A DNA stretch of 64,000 nt from JBOGOC01 sp050747525 (GCA_050747525.1 JBOGOC010000107.1:7483-71482), one strand, 5' to 3'. Positions 20,256-29,924 are shown, numbered from the stretch's first letter. The notes: generated by a model not told the origin, from the letters alone. Program-made: numbers and translations.

Positions 20256-21095
20256 ATGCGACGAATCCTGACAGCAAGCCTGTTCGCGGCGCTGGCGTGG
20301 ATCCCGGCAGGCGCCCGGGCGGAGATGCCCGGAGATGTGCCCGACAGGTGGCGCATCGACCTGGGCGGCATGGCCAGCTCCTCGACCACCCAGGCGTCGG
20401 TGACCTCAACCGATGCGGGGTTCGGACTCAGTGTCAATCTCGAGGATGTTTTCGACATGCCCGAGTCGCGGAGCGTCGTGCGGTTCGCGGGGTCCTGGCA
20501 TTTCACGAAGCGGCAGTACCTGGACTTCGGTCAACTGTCGATCAGCCGCACCGGCATCAAATCCATAGAGGAGGATGTCGACTGGGGCCGTTTCGAGTTC
20601 GACGCCGGAGCGGAGGTCACGTCGACCTTCGATGCCGACTTCCCCTACCTGGCGTGGCGCTGGGACTTCCTGCAGGATCCGCGAGTGCACATCTCCGGGT
20701 CGGTGGGGATCATCTATCTGGGGGTCGAGGCGAGCCTGGAGGCGACGGGCGGCGTCACCGACCCCAATGGGGTTCCCATCACCCGCACCGTCAATGAAGA
20801 AGCCTCCGTCCAGTTCCCGGTGCCGCAGATCGGCCTTCAGGTCGACTGGGCGGTTGGCAAGAGGGTCCTGATCAAATTGTACTCGCGCCTCATCTACGTC
20901 GACTTCGCGGACATCCGTGGGGCCGTCGGCGAGCAGGCGATCCGCTTCTACTGGTATTTCTCCCGGCACGTCGGGTTCGCCGTCGGGCTCGAGACGGCGC
21001 GCATCGACCTGAAGGAGTACGTCAGCGGCGACACCAAGTCCAAGTTCGATTACAACGTGTCCGGATTGACGTTCTACATCGCCACGGCATTCTGA
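20256..21095 (+). CDS. Outer-membrane protein of unknown function
   Basis: 279 aa with signal peptide MRRILTASLFAALAWIPAG..ARA. The mature chain is beta-rich with repeated amphipathic strands and ends 'YNVSGLTFYIATAF', a BamA-type C-terminal strand ending in Phe. It resembles uncharacterised barrels found beside other barrels rather than a named porin. The start is 21 bp after the previous stop, and the stop is immediately followed by the sulfatase, so it is almost certainly co-transcribed with both. Confidence 0.72.
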   Translation: MRRILTASLFAALAWIPAGARAEMPGDVPDRWRIDLGGMASSSTTQASVTSTDAGFGLSVNLEDVFDMPESRSVVRFAGSWHFTKRQYLDFGQLSISRTGIKSIEEDVDWGRFEFDAGAEVTSTFDADFPYLAWRWDFLQDPRVHISGSVGIIYLGVEASLEATGGVTDPNGVPITRTVNEEASVQFPVPQIGLQVDWAVGKRVLIKLYSRLIYVDFADIRGAVGEQAIRFYWYFSRHVGFAVGLETARIDLKEYVSGDTKSKFDYNVSGLTFYIATAF

Positions 21096-21104
21096 GTGCG
21101 AGCC

Positions 21105-22655
21105 ATGCTTCGTCACGGTCCGTCGCTGCTGATGGCCGTCGCGCTGTTTGCAGCAGCGGTCGTCCCGGCGCACGCCCAGTCCCAGCCGAAGAAGCCCAAC
21201 ATCCTCATCATCTGGGGTGATGACATCGGCTACTGGAACGTCAGCGCCTACAACCAGGGCATGATGGGGTACAAGACCCCGAACATCGACCGCATCGCGA
21301 AAGAAGGCGCGCTCTTCACCGACTGGTATGGCCAGCAGAGCTGCACCGCGGGACGCGCGTCTTTCATCACGGGCCAGGTCGGATACCGCACGGGCCTGCT
21401 CAAGGTCGGTCTGCCCGGGGCCAAGGAAGGGCTTCAGGCGAGGGACGTGACGATCGCCGAGCTGCTGAGGCCTCTGGGCTACGTGACCGGCCAGTTTGGC
21501 AAGAACCACCTGGGCGACCGCGACGAGCACCTGCCCACCGCGCACGGCTTCGACGAGTTCTACGGGTCCCTCTATCACCTCAACGCCGAGGACGAGCCGG
21601 AGCATCCCGACTACTTCAAGGACCCGGAGATGAGGAAGCGGTACGCGACCCGCGGCGTCCTCCACAGCTGGGCGAACCCGGACGGCACGCAAAGGATCGA
21701 GCTGACCGGCCCGCTCAACAAGAAGCGGATGGAGACCGTGGACGCCGAGATCACGAAAGAGGCCATGCGCTTCATGGAGGACGCGAAGAAGGCCGGCAAG
21801 CCGTTCTTCCTCTGGTGGAACTCCACGCGCATGCACATCTGGACGCGGCTCAAGGCGGAGTCTCAGGGGAAGACCGGCCTGGGTCTCTATCCCGACGGCA
21901 TGGTCGAGCACGACGCGATGGTGGGGCAGCTGCTCGACAAGCTCAAGGAACTGGGCCTCGAAGACAACACCATCGTGATGTACTCCACCGACAACGGGGC
22001 CGAGAAGTTCACCTGGCCGGACGGTGGCCAATCGCCGTTCCGCGGCGAGAAGGCGACCAACTGGGAGGGCGGCTACCGGGTGCCCACGGCGATCCGCTGG
22101 CCGGGCGTGATCAAGCCGGGCACCGTGATGAACGAGGTGTTCGCCCACGAGGACTTGCTCCCCACGCTCGTGGCGGCCGCGGGCGACCCCGGCGTGAAGG
22201 AGAAGCTGCTGAAAGGCATGCAGGTCGGCGGCAGGACCTTCAAGGTGCATCTCGATGGCTACAACATCACGGATGCGCTCGCCGGGAAGTCCCCCGGCCC
22301 GCGCAAGGAGTTCTTCTACTTCAATGACGACGGCTCACTGGTCGGGCTGCGCTACAACCAGTGGAAGGTGGTCTTCGCCGAGCAGCGCGCGCACGGCTTC
22401 GATGTCTGGCAGGAGCCCTTCGTGTCGCTGCGGCTGCCCAAGCTCTTCAACCTGCGCTCCGATCCCTTCGAGACCGCCGACCACGAGAGCATGGACTACG
22501 AGCGCTGGCGGGTCGAGCACCTGTTCGTCATGGTTCCCGCCCAGGAGTACGTCGGCCGGTTCCTGTCGACGTTCAAGGAGTTCCCGCCGAGTCAGAGGCC
22601 GGGCAGCTTCTCGATCGATGACGCGATGGAGGCGCTCCAGTCATCGAGCAACTAG
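21105..22655 (+). CDS. Type I sulfatase (arylsulfatase-like)
   Basis: A 516-aa exported sulfatase. The signal peptide ends 'PAHA'. Metal-binding 'IIWGDDIGYWN' (Asp39-Asp40) is followed by the formylglycine site C80-T-A-G-R84, which fits the (C/S)-x-(P/A)-x-R signature. Cys must be converted to formylglycine by a sulfatase-modifying enzyme, which is not in this window. Later Asp-Asn metal ligands are in 'MYSTDNGAEKFTWPDGG'. The enzyme hydrolyses sulfate esters; the substrate (aryl or carbohydrate) cannot be told. A GTG at 21096, directly after the previous stop, is an alternative start. It belongs to the envelope gene run. Confidence 0.88.
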   Translation: MLRHGPSLLMAVALFAAAVVPAHAQSQPKKPNILIIWGDDIGYWNVSAYNQGMMGYKTPNIDRIAKEGALFTDWYGQQSCTAGRASFITGQVGYRTGLLKVGLPGAKEGLQARDVTIAELLRPLGYVTGQFGKNHLGDRDEHLPTAHGFDEFYGSLYHLNAEDEPEHPDYFKDPEMRKRYATRGVLHSWANPDGTQRIELTGPLNKKRMETVDAEITKEAMRFMEDAKKAGKPFFLWWNSTRMHIWTRLKAESQGKTGLGLYPDGMVEHDAMVGQLLDKLKELGLEDNTIVMYSTDNGAEKFTWPDGGQSPFRGEKATNWEGGYRVPTAIRWPGVIKPGTVMNEVFAHEDLLPTLVAAAGDPGVKEKLLKGMQVGGRTFKVHLDGYNITDALAGKSPGPRKEFFYFNDDGSLVGLRYNQWKVVFAEQRAHGFDVWQEPFVSLRLPKLFNLRSDPFETADHESMDYERWRVEHLFVMVPAQEYVGRFLSTFKEFPPSQRPGSFSIDDAMEALQSSSN

Positions 22656-22684
22656 ATACGAGGTAACCGGCCCGGGGCCACGGA

Positions 22685-23875
22685 GTGATCCAGGTGCCCA
22701 CGCCGCCGCCATCCGACTTTTCGCTCATCCTTGGCGGTCCTCTGTTCCGGCTCCTGCGCCGGGCCCGCCTCACGGGAAACGCGCTGGAGTTGCTTCACCG
22801 GCGGATCCTCGTGCTGGTGTCGATCGCCTGGCTGCCGCTCCTGCTGCTCTCGATCCTGGAGGGGCGGGCCTGGGGCCGCTCCGTCACGATCCCCTTCCTG
22901 CACGACGCGGACACCCACGCCCGCCTGCTCGTTGCTCTTCCCATGCTGATCATGGCCGAGGTGATCGTGCACCAGCGCCTGCGCCTCGTGCTCGTGCAGT
23001 TCATCGAGACGGACCTGATCCCGGAGGCGTCGCGGGATGGGTTCCTTGGCGCCATCGAGTCGGCGAGGCGGTGGCGAGACTCCGTCCTGGCCGAGGCTCT
23101 GCTGATCGCGCTGGTCTACGTGGGCGGCGTGGGGTTCCTGTGGCGCAGGCACGTGGCCCTGGGCGTGGCGACCTGGTATGGCGTCGAGACGGACGGCCTG
23201 CTCCAGCCGTCACGCGCCGGCTGGTGGCTCGGTTGCGTGAGCCTTCCGTTGCTGCAGTTCCTGCTGCTGCGCTGGTATTGGCGGATCTTCCTCTGGGCCC
23301 GCCTCCTGTGGCAGGTGTCGCGCCTCGATCTTCATCTCGTGCCCGCGCACCCGGACCGTTCGGGCGGGCTCGGCTTCCTGACGATCACGGGCCATGCCTT
23401 CAAGCCGCTGTTGCTGGCCCAGGGGACGATGGTGGCGGGGGCGATGGCCAATCGGATCTTCTTCATGGGGAATTCGCTGCCCGATTTCAAGGTGGAGATC
23501 GTCGGGCTGGTCGTGGCGATGCTGCTCATCATCCTGGGCCCGTTGCTCGTCTTCGCGCGACCCCTGGCGAACCTGAAACGCACGGGGTTGTGCGACTATG
23601 GCGCGCTCGCCCACCGATACGTGGCGGAGTTCGACCGGAAGTGGCTGCGCGGCGGGGCGGGCCCGGCCGAGCCCCTTCTCGGAAGTGCCGACGTGCAATC
23701 GCTGGCCGATCTGTCCAACAGCTTCAGGGTGGTGGAAGAGATGCGCCCGATACCGTTCACGTTGCGGACCGTTGTCCAGCTTGGCGTCGTGTCGTTGATC
23801 CCCGTGGCGCCCCTGGTGCTCACCATGGTTTCGCCGCAGGTGCTGCTGCAGCGGATCTTGAAGATCGTGTTCTAG
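22685..23875 (+). CDS. Multi-pass inner-membrane protein of unknown function
   Basis: 396 aa, GTG start, 29 bp after the sulfatase stop. Several hydrophobic segments are visible: 'RILVLVSIAWLPLLLLSIL', one near 'LVALPMLIMAEVIV', 'LAEALLIALVYVGGVGFL', 'WWLGCVSLPLLQFLLL', 'EIVGLVVAMLLIILGPLLVF' and a last one near the C terminus. A conserved-looking cytoplasmic stretch is 'HLVPAHPDRSGGLGFL'. I recognise this only as a widespread uncharacterised membrane family. It is convergent with the YtxH gene, overlapping it by 4 bp. Confidence 0.75.
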   Translation: MIQVPTPPPSDFSLILGGPLFRLLRRARLTGNALELLHRRILVLVSIAWLPLLLLSILEGRAWGRSVTIPFLHDADTHARLLVALPMLIMAEVIVHQRLRLVLVQFIETDLIPEASRDGFLGAIESARRWRDSVLAEALLIALVYVGGVGFLWRRHVALGVATWYGVETDGLLQPSRAGWWLGCVSLPLLQFLLLRWYWRIFLWARLLWQVSRLDLHLVPAHPDRSGGLGFLTITGHAFKPLLLAQGTMVAGAMANRIFFMGNSLPDFKVEIVGLVVAMLLIILGPLLVFARPLANLKRTGLCDYGALAHRYVAEFDRKWLRGGAGPAEPLLGSADVQSLADLSNSFRVVEEMRPIPFTLRTVVQLGVVSLIPVAPLVLTMVSPQVLLQRILKIVF

Positions 23876-24120
23876 CCCTGGCGCCCTTGATTCCACGCCT
23901 CCTCGATCATCGAGGCCGCGTGGGACACGGCGTCGCGCATCCGATCGGCCCCACGGCCGGCCTGCCCGGCGGCGTCGTCCAGCATGGAGAGCAGCTTCTC
24001 ACGCGTCTCCCGTCCCGAGCGCGGCGCCAGCAGCAGCGCCACGCCCGCGCCCACGGCGGCCCCGGCTAGAAACGCCAGCGCCACGGTGGCCGCGCCCGAC
24101 CCTCTCGATTCGTCGCTCAT
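23872..24120 (-). CDS. YtxH-domain protein
   Basis: 82 aa: one transmembrane segment with small residues ('LAFLAGAAVGAGVALLLAPRSG') followed by 'RETREKLLSMLDD', the YtxH signature, then an amphipathic helix. GGAGGTGA precedes the ATG, which overlaps the DUF948 stop (ATGA). These proteins are linked to envelope stress in other bacteria. Pairing with DUF948 is common, and here both follow a serine/threonine kinase. Confidence 0.82.
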   Translation of the reverse strand: MSDESRGSGAATVALAFLAGAAVGAGVALLLAPRSGRETREKLLSMLDDAAGQAGRGADRMRDAVSHAASMIEEAWNQGRQG

Positions 24121-24500
24121 GTCGTCTCACCTCCATCCGGCGGCTTCGAGCCGCGGCTGAACATCTTGTATCCCGCCAGCACGGCCGGCACGATGGCCGC
24201 GGCCACCATGCTCACCTGGCGCATGGTGCCCGTGGCGTGACGGACCGCCCCGCCGAACTCGGACAGCCCGGCGGCCACGTCCTTCACGCGCTGCGCTCCC
24301 TGCTCGACGGCCTCGGTGGCGCGGTTGACGTGCCCCAGCGCCTCGCCGGCCTGATCGAGCGTCGTGTTCAGGCGCGCGCCGGTCGTCTTGAGGAACTCCC
24401 TGGTCTCGCGCAGGGTCGCCCGCAGCTCGACCAGCGCCTGAATGAGCGGCACGGCCACCAGCGCGGCCAGGATGAGAAGCACCCATTGCCAGGTCTGCAC
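24117..24500 (-). CDS. DUF948-like membrane protein
   Basis: 127 aa starting GTG with GAGGAGG 7 nt upstream. One N-terminal membrane helix ('WVLLILAALVAVPLIQALV') is followed by a long coiled coil with heptad-like leucines and small residues ('FLKTTGARLNTTLDQAGEAL'), then a second hydrophobic stretch ('VSMVAAAIVPAVLAGY'). This matches the DUF948 organisation. It starts 11 bp after the kinase stop and overlaps the YtxH gene, so the three form one operon. Confidence 0.8.
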   Translation of the reverse strand: MQTWQWVLLILAALVAVPLIQALVELRATLRETREFLKTTGARLNTTLDQAGEALGHVNRATEAVEQGAQRVKDVAAGLSEFGGAVRHATGTMRQVSMVAAAIVPAVLAGYKMFSRGSKPPDGGETT

Positions 24501-24511
24501 GCGTCACCTCC

Positions 24512-27226
24512 TCAGTGGGGCAGAAGAGCGGGCCAGTTCACCACGATCGACAGGGTTTCGTTGGCGGAATACTCCTTGTTGGTCATCACCAGAAGGCGCT
24601 CGCCGTCGGCGGCGATCTCGAACTGCTCCAGATCGGAATGCTGGAACAGGCGGCGCGGCCGGCCGAACGTGAGAGCGCCACCTTCCAGGACGGCGTCGGC
24701 GGCGAGGATCTCTCCGCCCTGGCCAAGCCACGCGATCATGCGCCCCTGCTTCGCCCACAGCGGCCGGGCTCCGCCCTCGGTGGAGACCTGCCGTCTCGAG
24801 CCGCCGTCGGGATAGGACATGACGTACACCTCGAGGCGCCCCGACTCGTCCGAGACGTACGCCATCCACCGTCCGTCGGGAGACCAGCGGGCTCCCCCCT
24901 CGTCGAAACGGGTCTGCAACAGGGGCCGCGGCGTCCCCGTGGGAAAGGGGGTGACCCAGATGTCTCCACGGGAGGCGTCGTCCTGGATGAAGGCGATCTC
25001 ACGCCCGTCGGGAGACCAGTCGGACATGAACTTGGTCCGATCGGACTCGAGGATGACCTGCGGCTCTCCGCGGCCGCTCACCTCCATGGTGTAGAGATCG
25101 AACTGCGCGGACTTCCGATCGGCGCTGAACGCGATGCGGCTTCCGTCGGGAGACCAGACCGGGGACGCCTCGGCGCCCGGCTCGAGAGTGAACCGTGTGC
25201 GGGAACCTCGCGCCAGGTCCGTGATCCAGATGTCGGGGGTTCCGGTGGTCGGATCGGTGAAGACCACGGTGGCCTGGCGGCCGTCAGGGGACAGGTCGAG
25301 CATGGGGAACAGGTCGGCCGGCTCCTCGATGCGGCTGAGCTGGTTCCCCGCCAGATCGTGCCATCCGAGCTCCATCCCCGTCTGCTCGGCGCCCTCCATG
25401 AAGGCCAGGAGGCCCGTGTCGGAGACGTCGAAGATGCCGCGCACCGCCCCCTGGATCATGCGCACGCTGTCGATCAGGTTGACCGGGTCCCCCTTCAGCT
25501 CGAGCGAGGCCGCGTCGAAGGGCTGCGCCATCAGCGCCGAGCCGCGCATGAAGAGCAGGTTCCCCGCGGCATAGGAAACCTGCGAGCCGGCGCGGGTCAC
25601 CACGCGCGTGGCTTTCTCCCCCAGCTTCCCGAGCCGGATGGTGCTCATCTCCCCCGGCGAGACCCCCGACACGCGCGCCACGAACAGGAAGTGCTCGCCG
25701 TCCGGCAGGAAATGCGGCGAGCGGTGGGAGTTCTCGCTGGAGGCCTGGTCCAGCTCGGTGACCGGCTCGGAGGCGCCGCCGCCGGCGGAGGTCCTGTGCA
25801 GAGGCGTGTTGAAGGAGGGAGTGAACAGGATGACGCCGTCGCGGTTCCAGGTTCCGCCCTTGCCGGCGGGCACATCGCACAGCTTCACCGGCGGCCCGCC
25901 TCCGGTCTCGATCCGGTACAGACCGTTCCGTCCGAAGTAGCCGATGGATCGGCCGTCCGGGGACCAGAAGGGATAGGAGGCGTCGTCCGTTCCGGCGAGA
26001 ACCGTGGTGGTGAAGGATTCGAGAGCCCGCAGGTGGAGGCTCACCTTCCCATGCGCGTCACGTCCCACGAACACGATGCGCCGGCCGTCCGGCGAGAGGG
26101 CGGGCGGGCCAGGTTGCGTGGTCTGCAGGTGGTACCGGATTCCCTCGGGAGGGACGATCGAGGCCTTCAGGACCGGCGCGGCCGCAGGCCGGGAGGCGAG
26201 GCCCCCGGCCCACAGCGCGACGGCGGTAGCCAGCCCCGCGGCGGCCGCGATCCAGGCCACGCGCTCGCGCCGGAGGGAGGCCCCCCGCGCCGGTCGCCCC
26301 GCCTCGGCCAAGCCGGCGGCGCGCCCCGCCGAGGCTGCGCTCTGCCCCTCCACGATCCCACGCAGCTGCAGCATGACGTCGTGCATCGTCTGCCATCGAT
26401 CCTCGGGGTCCTTGGCCAGGCACGCGCGCAGCAGGTGGTCCAGGGCCGCGGGCGCGGTGGGGCTCACCTCGGTCAGGGGGCGCGGCTCGTCGCGCAGGAT
26501 GGCCGCCACCAGGCTGGCGCGGTTCTTCCCCTCGAACGCGCGCCGGCCGGTGAGCATTTCGTACAGGACCACGCCGAAGGCGAAGACGTCGCTGCGCGTG
26601 TCGGCCTCGCCCCCTTCCAGCTGCTCCGGGGCCATGTACTGGAACGTCCCCACCACCGCCCCCTCCGTGGTGAGGGGCGTGGAGCGCAGGGCGGTGGGCA
26701 TGCCGGTGAGAGGGGAGGCCGGGTCTCCTGACCGGGGCGAGACGGCCGATGCCACCTGGCGCGCCAGGCCGAAGTCGAGCAGCTTGGCGCCGGAGCGGGT
26801 GATCATGATGTTGCCCGGCTTCAGATCACGGTGCACGACGCCGCTGCGGTGGGCCCTGTCGAGAGCGTCGGCGATCTGCACGGCCACGTTGAGCGCCATG
26901 CCCGTGGGGAGCGGGCCCGACTGCAGCTTCATGGCCAGCGTCTCACCCTCCAGGTGCTCCATGACCAGGTAGTCCATGTCCTGATCGCGCCCGATGTCGT
27001 ACAGCACGCAGATGTGAGGGTGATTGAGCTGGGAGACCGAGCGGGCCTCACGCTCGAACCGCTGGCGCAGGATGGGGTCCGCCGACAGGTGGGACGGCAG
27101 CACCTTCACCGCCACCGTGCGGTCCAGCCGCGTATCCCGCGCCTTGTAGACCTCTCCCATGCCGCCGGCCCCCAGCGAATCGATGATCTCGTAGGGGCCC
27201 AGGCGCGAGCCTGTCTTCAATGGCAC
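24512..27226 (-). CDS. Membrane-anchored Ser/Thr protein kinase with TolB/PD40 beta-propeller
   Basis: 904 aa, GTG start. The kinase domain occupies residues 10-290: Gly loop 'LGAGGMGEVYKARD', ATP lysine K41, catalytic HRD (132-134) with N139, and DFG (151-153), so it should be active. A Pro/Ala-rich linker and one membrane helix ('WIAAAAGLATAVALWAGGLA', about 330) lead to an extracytoplasmic propeller. Its repeated blades carry 'SPDGR' ('ALSPDGRRIVFVG', 'FWSPDGRSIGYFG', 'DWSPDGREIAFI'). This Hanks-type kinase plus WD40-like sensor layout is very common in Acidobacteriota. The propeller probably senses a periplasmic ligand. It heads an operon with the DUF948 and YtxH genes and diverges from pckG. 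Confidence 0.94.
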   Translation of the reverse strand: MPLKTGSRLGPYEIIDSLGAGGMGEVYKARDTRLDRTVAVKVLPSHLSADPILRQRFEREARSVSQLNHPHICVLYDIGRDQDMDYLVMEHLEGETLAMKLQSGPLPTGMALNVAVQIADALDRAHRSGVVHRDLKPGNIMITRSGAKLLDFGLARQVASAVSPRSGDPASPLTGMPTALRSTPLTTEGAVVGTFQYMAPEQLEGGEADTRSDVFAFGVVLYEMLTGRRAFEGKNRASLVAAILRDEPRPLTEVSPTAPAALDHLLRACLAKDPEDRWQTMHDVMLQLRGIVEGQSAASAGRAAGLAEAGRPARGASLRRERVAWIAAAAGLATAVALWAGGLASRPAAAPVLKASIVPPEGIRYHLQTTQPGPPALSPDGRRIVFVGRDAHGKVSLHLRALESFTTTVLAGTDDASYPFWSPDGRSIGYFGRNGLYRIETGGGPPVKLCDVPAGKGGTWNRDGVILFTPSFNTPLHRTSAGGGASEPVTELDQASSENSHRSPHFLPDGEHFLFVARVSGVSPGEMSTIRLGKLGEKATRVVTRAGSQVSYAAGNLLFMRGSALMAQPFDAASLELKGDPVNLIDSVRMIQGAVRGIFDVSDTGLLAFMEGAEQTGMELGWHDLAGNQLSRIEEPADLFPMLDLSPDGRQATVVFTDPTTGTPDIWITDLARGSRTRFTLEPGAEASPVWSPDGSRIAFSADRKSAQFDLYTMEVSGRGEPQVILESDRTKFMSDWSPDGREIAFIQDDASRGDIWVTPFPTGTPRPLLQTRFDEGGARWSPDGRWMAYVSDESGRLEVYVMSYPDGGSRRQVSTEGGARPLWAKQGRMIAWLGQGGEILAADAVLEGGALTFGRPRRLFQHSDLEQFEIAADGERLLVMTNKEYSANETLSIVVNWPALLPH

Positions 27227-27363
27227 GTCAGACGTCTCCGGTGGCCCGATGACTTCGGGCCGCTATTGTAGCCCGTGGCCCTTCACCGGGGGATCGGGTA
27301 GCATGTGGGGAAATCATGACATCGACCGGCCCGGCCGGCAGGACAATCCCAGTCGAGGAGACC

Positions 27364-29163
27364 ATGAGCGTCGCAACGCAGAAGCGCACGGCCAACAAGG
27401 CGCTGCTGTCCTGGGTGGACGAGATGGCGCGGCTCTGCGAGCCCGAGCGCATTCAGTGGTGCGACGGCTCACAGGAAGAGTACGACCGGCTCTGCCGGCA
27501 GATGGTGGAGGCGGGGACCTTCATCCGCCTCGACGAGTCGAAGCGACCCAACAGCTACCTATGCCGTTCCGACCCGGGCGACGTGGCGCGCGTGGAGGAT
27601 CGCACCTTCGTGTGCAGCCGCAACCCCGACGACGCGGGCCCCACCAACAACTGGGTCGACCCGGCCCAGATGAAGGCCACCCTCAAGGGACTGTTCGCCG
27701 GATGCATGCGCGGGCGCACGATGTACGTCATCCCCTTCAGCATGGGGCCTCTGGGGTCGCCCATCGCGCACATCGGAGTGCAGCTCACCGACTCGGCCTA
27801 CGCGGTCGTGAACATGCGCATCATGACCCGCATGGGCTCGCAGGTCCTCGACGTGCTGGGCGACGGAGAGTTCGTGCCCTGCATGCATTCGGTGGGAGCG
27901 CCGCTGGCGCCCGGGCAGAAGGACGTCCCGTGGCCGTGCAACGCCGAGAACAAGTACATCGTCCACTTCCCCGAAGAGCGGGCCATCTGGTCGTACGGCA
28001 GCGGATACGGCGGCAACGCGCTGCTGGGCAAGAAGTGCTTCGCGCTGCGCATCGCCTCCACCATGGGGCGCGACGAGAACTGGATGGCCGAGCACATGCT
28101 CATCATGGGAGTGGAGTCCCCCGACGGCCGCAAGACCTACGTGGCCGCCGCCTTCCCCAGCGCGTGCGGCAAGACCAACTTCGCCATGCTCATCCCGCCG
28201 GACGCCTTCAAGGGCTGGAAGATCTGGACGGTGGGAGACGACATCGCCTGGATCAAGCCGGATGCGCACGGGGAGCTGCACGCCATCAACCCCGAGGCGG
28301 GCTTCTTCGGGGTGGCCCCGGGCACCTCCTACGACACCAACCCCAACGCCATGGAGACCATGCGCTCCAACTCCATCTTCACCAACGTGGCGTTCACCGA
28401 CGACGGGGACGTGTGGTGGGAAGGGATGACCGACACGCCCCCCGCGCACCTGATCGACTGGACCGGGCGCGACTGGACACCGGGGTGCGGGCGCCCCGCG
28501 GCGCACCCCAACGCGCGCTTCACCGCGCCGGCGTCCCAGTGTCCCACCATCGACCCGGCCTGGGAGGACCCGACGGGGGTGCCGATCAAGGCCTTCATCT
28601 TCGGAGGCCGGCGCGAGCAGACCATCCCGCTCGTGTATCAGGCGTTCAACTGGAACCACGGGGTGTACCTGGGAGCCACCGTGGGGTCGGAGACCACCGC
28701 GGCGGCTGCGGGAGAGGTGGGGAAGCTGAGGCGTGACCCGATGGCCATGCGCCCCTTCTGCGGCTACAACATGGGCGACTACTTCCGGCACTGGATCATC
28801 ATGGGCAAGCGCGTCAGCGAGACCCCGCGCATCTTCCACGTCAACTGGTTCCGCAAGGACTCCAACGGCGGGTTCATGTGGCCGGGCTTCCGCGAGAACA
28901 TGCGCATCCTGAAGTGGATCGTGGAGCGCGCCAACTTCGGGGCCAAGGCCAAGGAGACCCCCATCGGGTGGGTCCCCCGCTACGAGGACGTCGACTGGGC
29001 GGGGCTGAACTACCCGCGCCGCACGTGGGACGAGATGATGGCCGTGGATCGCTCGGTCTGGAAGCTGCAGACGCTGCAGCACGAGGAGCTGTTCCTCCAG
29101 ATCAGCGATCACCTGCCCAAGGAGCTCATCTTCGAGCGCGAGATGCTGGTCAGCCGGCTGTAG
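27364..29163 (+). CDS. pckG: Phosphoenolpyruvate carboxykinase (GTP)
   Basis: 599 aa. It converts oxaloacetate + GTP to PEP + CO2 + GDP in gluconeogenesis. Start ATG 27364 is chosen for the GAGGAG 3-8 nt upstream; 16 in-frame upstream codons lack this. Key elements: substrate loop 'SYGSGYGGNALLGKKC', kinase-1a P-loop with A-C-G-K-T-N at 267-272, Mn/Mg site 'VGDDIAWIKPD', and 'NPEAGFFGVAPGTSY'. Length matches the GTP class (about 600 aa) rather than the shorter ATP class. The small exported-protein gene 22 bp downstream is probably co-transcribed. The divergent 137-bp region shared with the kinase gene shows no clear operator. Confidence 0.96.
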   Translation: MSVATQKRTANKALLSWVDEMARLCEPERIQWCDGSQEEYDRLCRQMVEAGTFIRLDESKRPNSYLCRSDPGDVARVEDRTFVCSRNPDDAGPTNNWVDPAQMKATLKGLFAGCMRGRTMYVIPFSMGPLGSPIAHIGVQLTDSAYAVVNMRIMTRMGSQVLDVLGDGEFVPCMHSVGAPLAPGQKDVPWPCNAENKYIVHFPEERAIWSYGSGYGGNALLGKKCFALRIASTMGRDENWMAEHMLIMGVESPDGRKTYVAAAFPSACGKTNFAMLIPPDAFKGWKIWTVGDDIAWIKPDAHGELHAINPEAGFFGVAPGTSYDTNPNAMETMRSNSIFTNVAFTDDGDVWWEGMTDTPPAHLIDWTGRDWTPGCGRPAAHPNARFTAPASQCPTIDPAWEDPTGVPIKAFIFGGRREQTIPLVYQAFNWNHGVYLGATVGSETTAAAAGEVGKLRRDPMAMRPFCGYNMGDYFRHWIIMGKRVSETPRIFHVNWFRKDSNGGFMWPGFRENMRILKWIVERANFGAKAKETPIGWVPRYEDVDWAGLNYPRRTWDEMMAVDRSVWKLQTLQHEELFLQISDHLPKELIFEREMLVSRL

Positions 29164-29185
29164 CCAGGCCGGCAGGGAGGCGACG

Positions 29186-29635
29186 ATGCGCACACTGCTA
29201 GGGACCGTGGGGATCGTTGTGCTGGCGCTCGGGGCGGCCGCCGCCTCGGCCGAGGAATCGAAGCCCGCCCTCGTCGACTGCCAGATGAAGTTCAACATCA
29301 AGGGGTGGTCGGCCTTCTACAAGACCTCCAAGGGAGAAGGGACCATCACCTGCTCCAACGGAGCCACGGCCAAGGTGACGATCAAGGCCACGGGGGGCGG
29401 CATCACCTTCGGCAAGTCCGAGATCATCGATGCCACCGGCAAGTTCACCGGCGCCAAGAGCATCGACGAGCTGTTCGGCTCCTACGTCCAGGCCGAGGCG
29501 CACGCCGGTGCCGGCAAGTCGGCCGACGCCCAGGCGCTCACCAAGGGAGAGGTCTCCCTGGCCATCTCCGGGACGGGGCGCGGCGTGGACGTCGGCTTCG
29601 CCTTCGGCAAGTTCACCATCAAGAAGGCGGGGTAG
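29186..29635 (+). CDS. Small exported protein of unknown function
   Basis: 149 aa with GGAGGCGAC before the ATG and a signal peptide ending 'AAASA'. The mature chain begins with a Cys-bearing strand ('LVDCQMKFNIKGWSAFYKT') and a second Cys shortly after ('GTITCSNG'), probably a disulfide pair. It continues as a Gly- and Lys-rich beta-sheet protein ending 'VGFAFGKFTIKKAG'. I know this only as an uncharacterised exported family. It is 22 bp after pckG, but a metabolic link is not apparent. Confidence 0.72.
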   Translation: MRTLLGTVGIVVLALGAAAASAEESKPALVDCQMKFNIKGWSAFYKTSKGEGTITCSNGATAKVTIKATGGGITFGKSEIIDATGKFTGAKSIDELFGSYVQAEAHAGAGKSADAQALTKGEVSLAISGTGRGVDVGFAFGKFTIKKAG

Positions 29636-29661
29636 CCGGGTCCCAGCTTTGCATATTTATG

Positions 29662-29690
29662 CCTCATGACGTACATTTCCGTGCATGAGG
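29662..29690. promoter_or_regulatory. Candidate vapBC operator
   Basis: CCTCATG (29662-29668) and CATGAGG (29684-29690) form an inverted repeat with a 15-bp spacer; the right arm covers the vapB start codon. An A+T-rich GCATATTTATGC block just upstream may be the -10 region. VapB proteins usually repress their own operon through such palindromes, so autoregulation is the natural reading. Confidence 0.45.
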
Positions 29691-29924
29691 ACCACCATCG
29701 AGATCAGCAACGAGCTTCTACGGCAGGCCAAGAAGAAGGCGGCCGACTCGGGAGTGCCGCTGCGTGAAGTCGTCGAGGCGGCGCTGCGCGGATACCTTGC
29801 ACCCCGGCGTCCTCACGAGAAGTTTCGCTTGCGTTGGCGGCCTGCTGTGAAAGGCAAGATCCAGCCTGGCGTGAACCTCGACGATCGTCAAAGTCTCTGG
29901 GATCTGATGGACGGCCGGGATTGA
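29685..29924 (+). CDS. vapB: VapB-type antitoxin
   Basis: 79 aa. The N-terminal ribbon-helix-helix 'MRTTIEISNELLRQAKKKA' is typical of VapB. The C-terminal tail ('PGVNLDDRQSLWDLMDGRD') would wrap the toxin groove. It is followed by vapC with a 4-bp TTGA overlap. No ribosome binding site is evident, which fits a very short leader. The antitoxin neutralises VapC and represses the operon. Confidence 0.85.
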   Translation: MRTTIEISNELLRQAKKKAADSGVPLREVVEAALRGYLAPRRPHEKFRLRWRPAVKGKIQPGVNLDDRQSLWDLMDGRD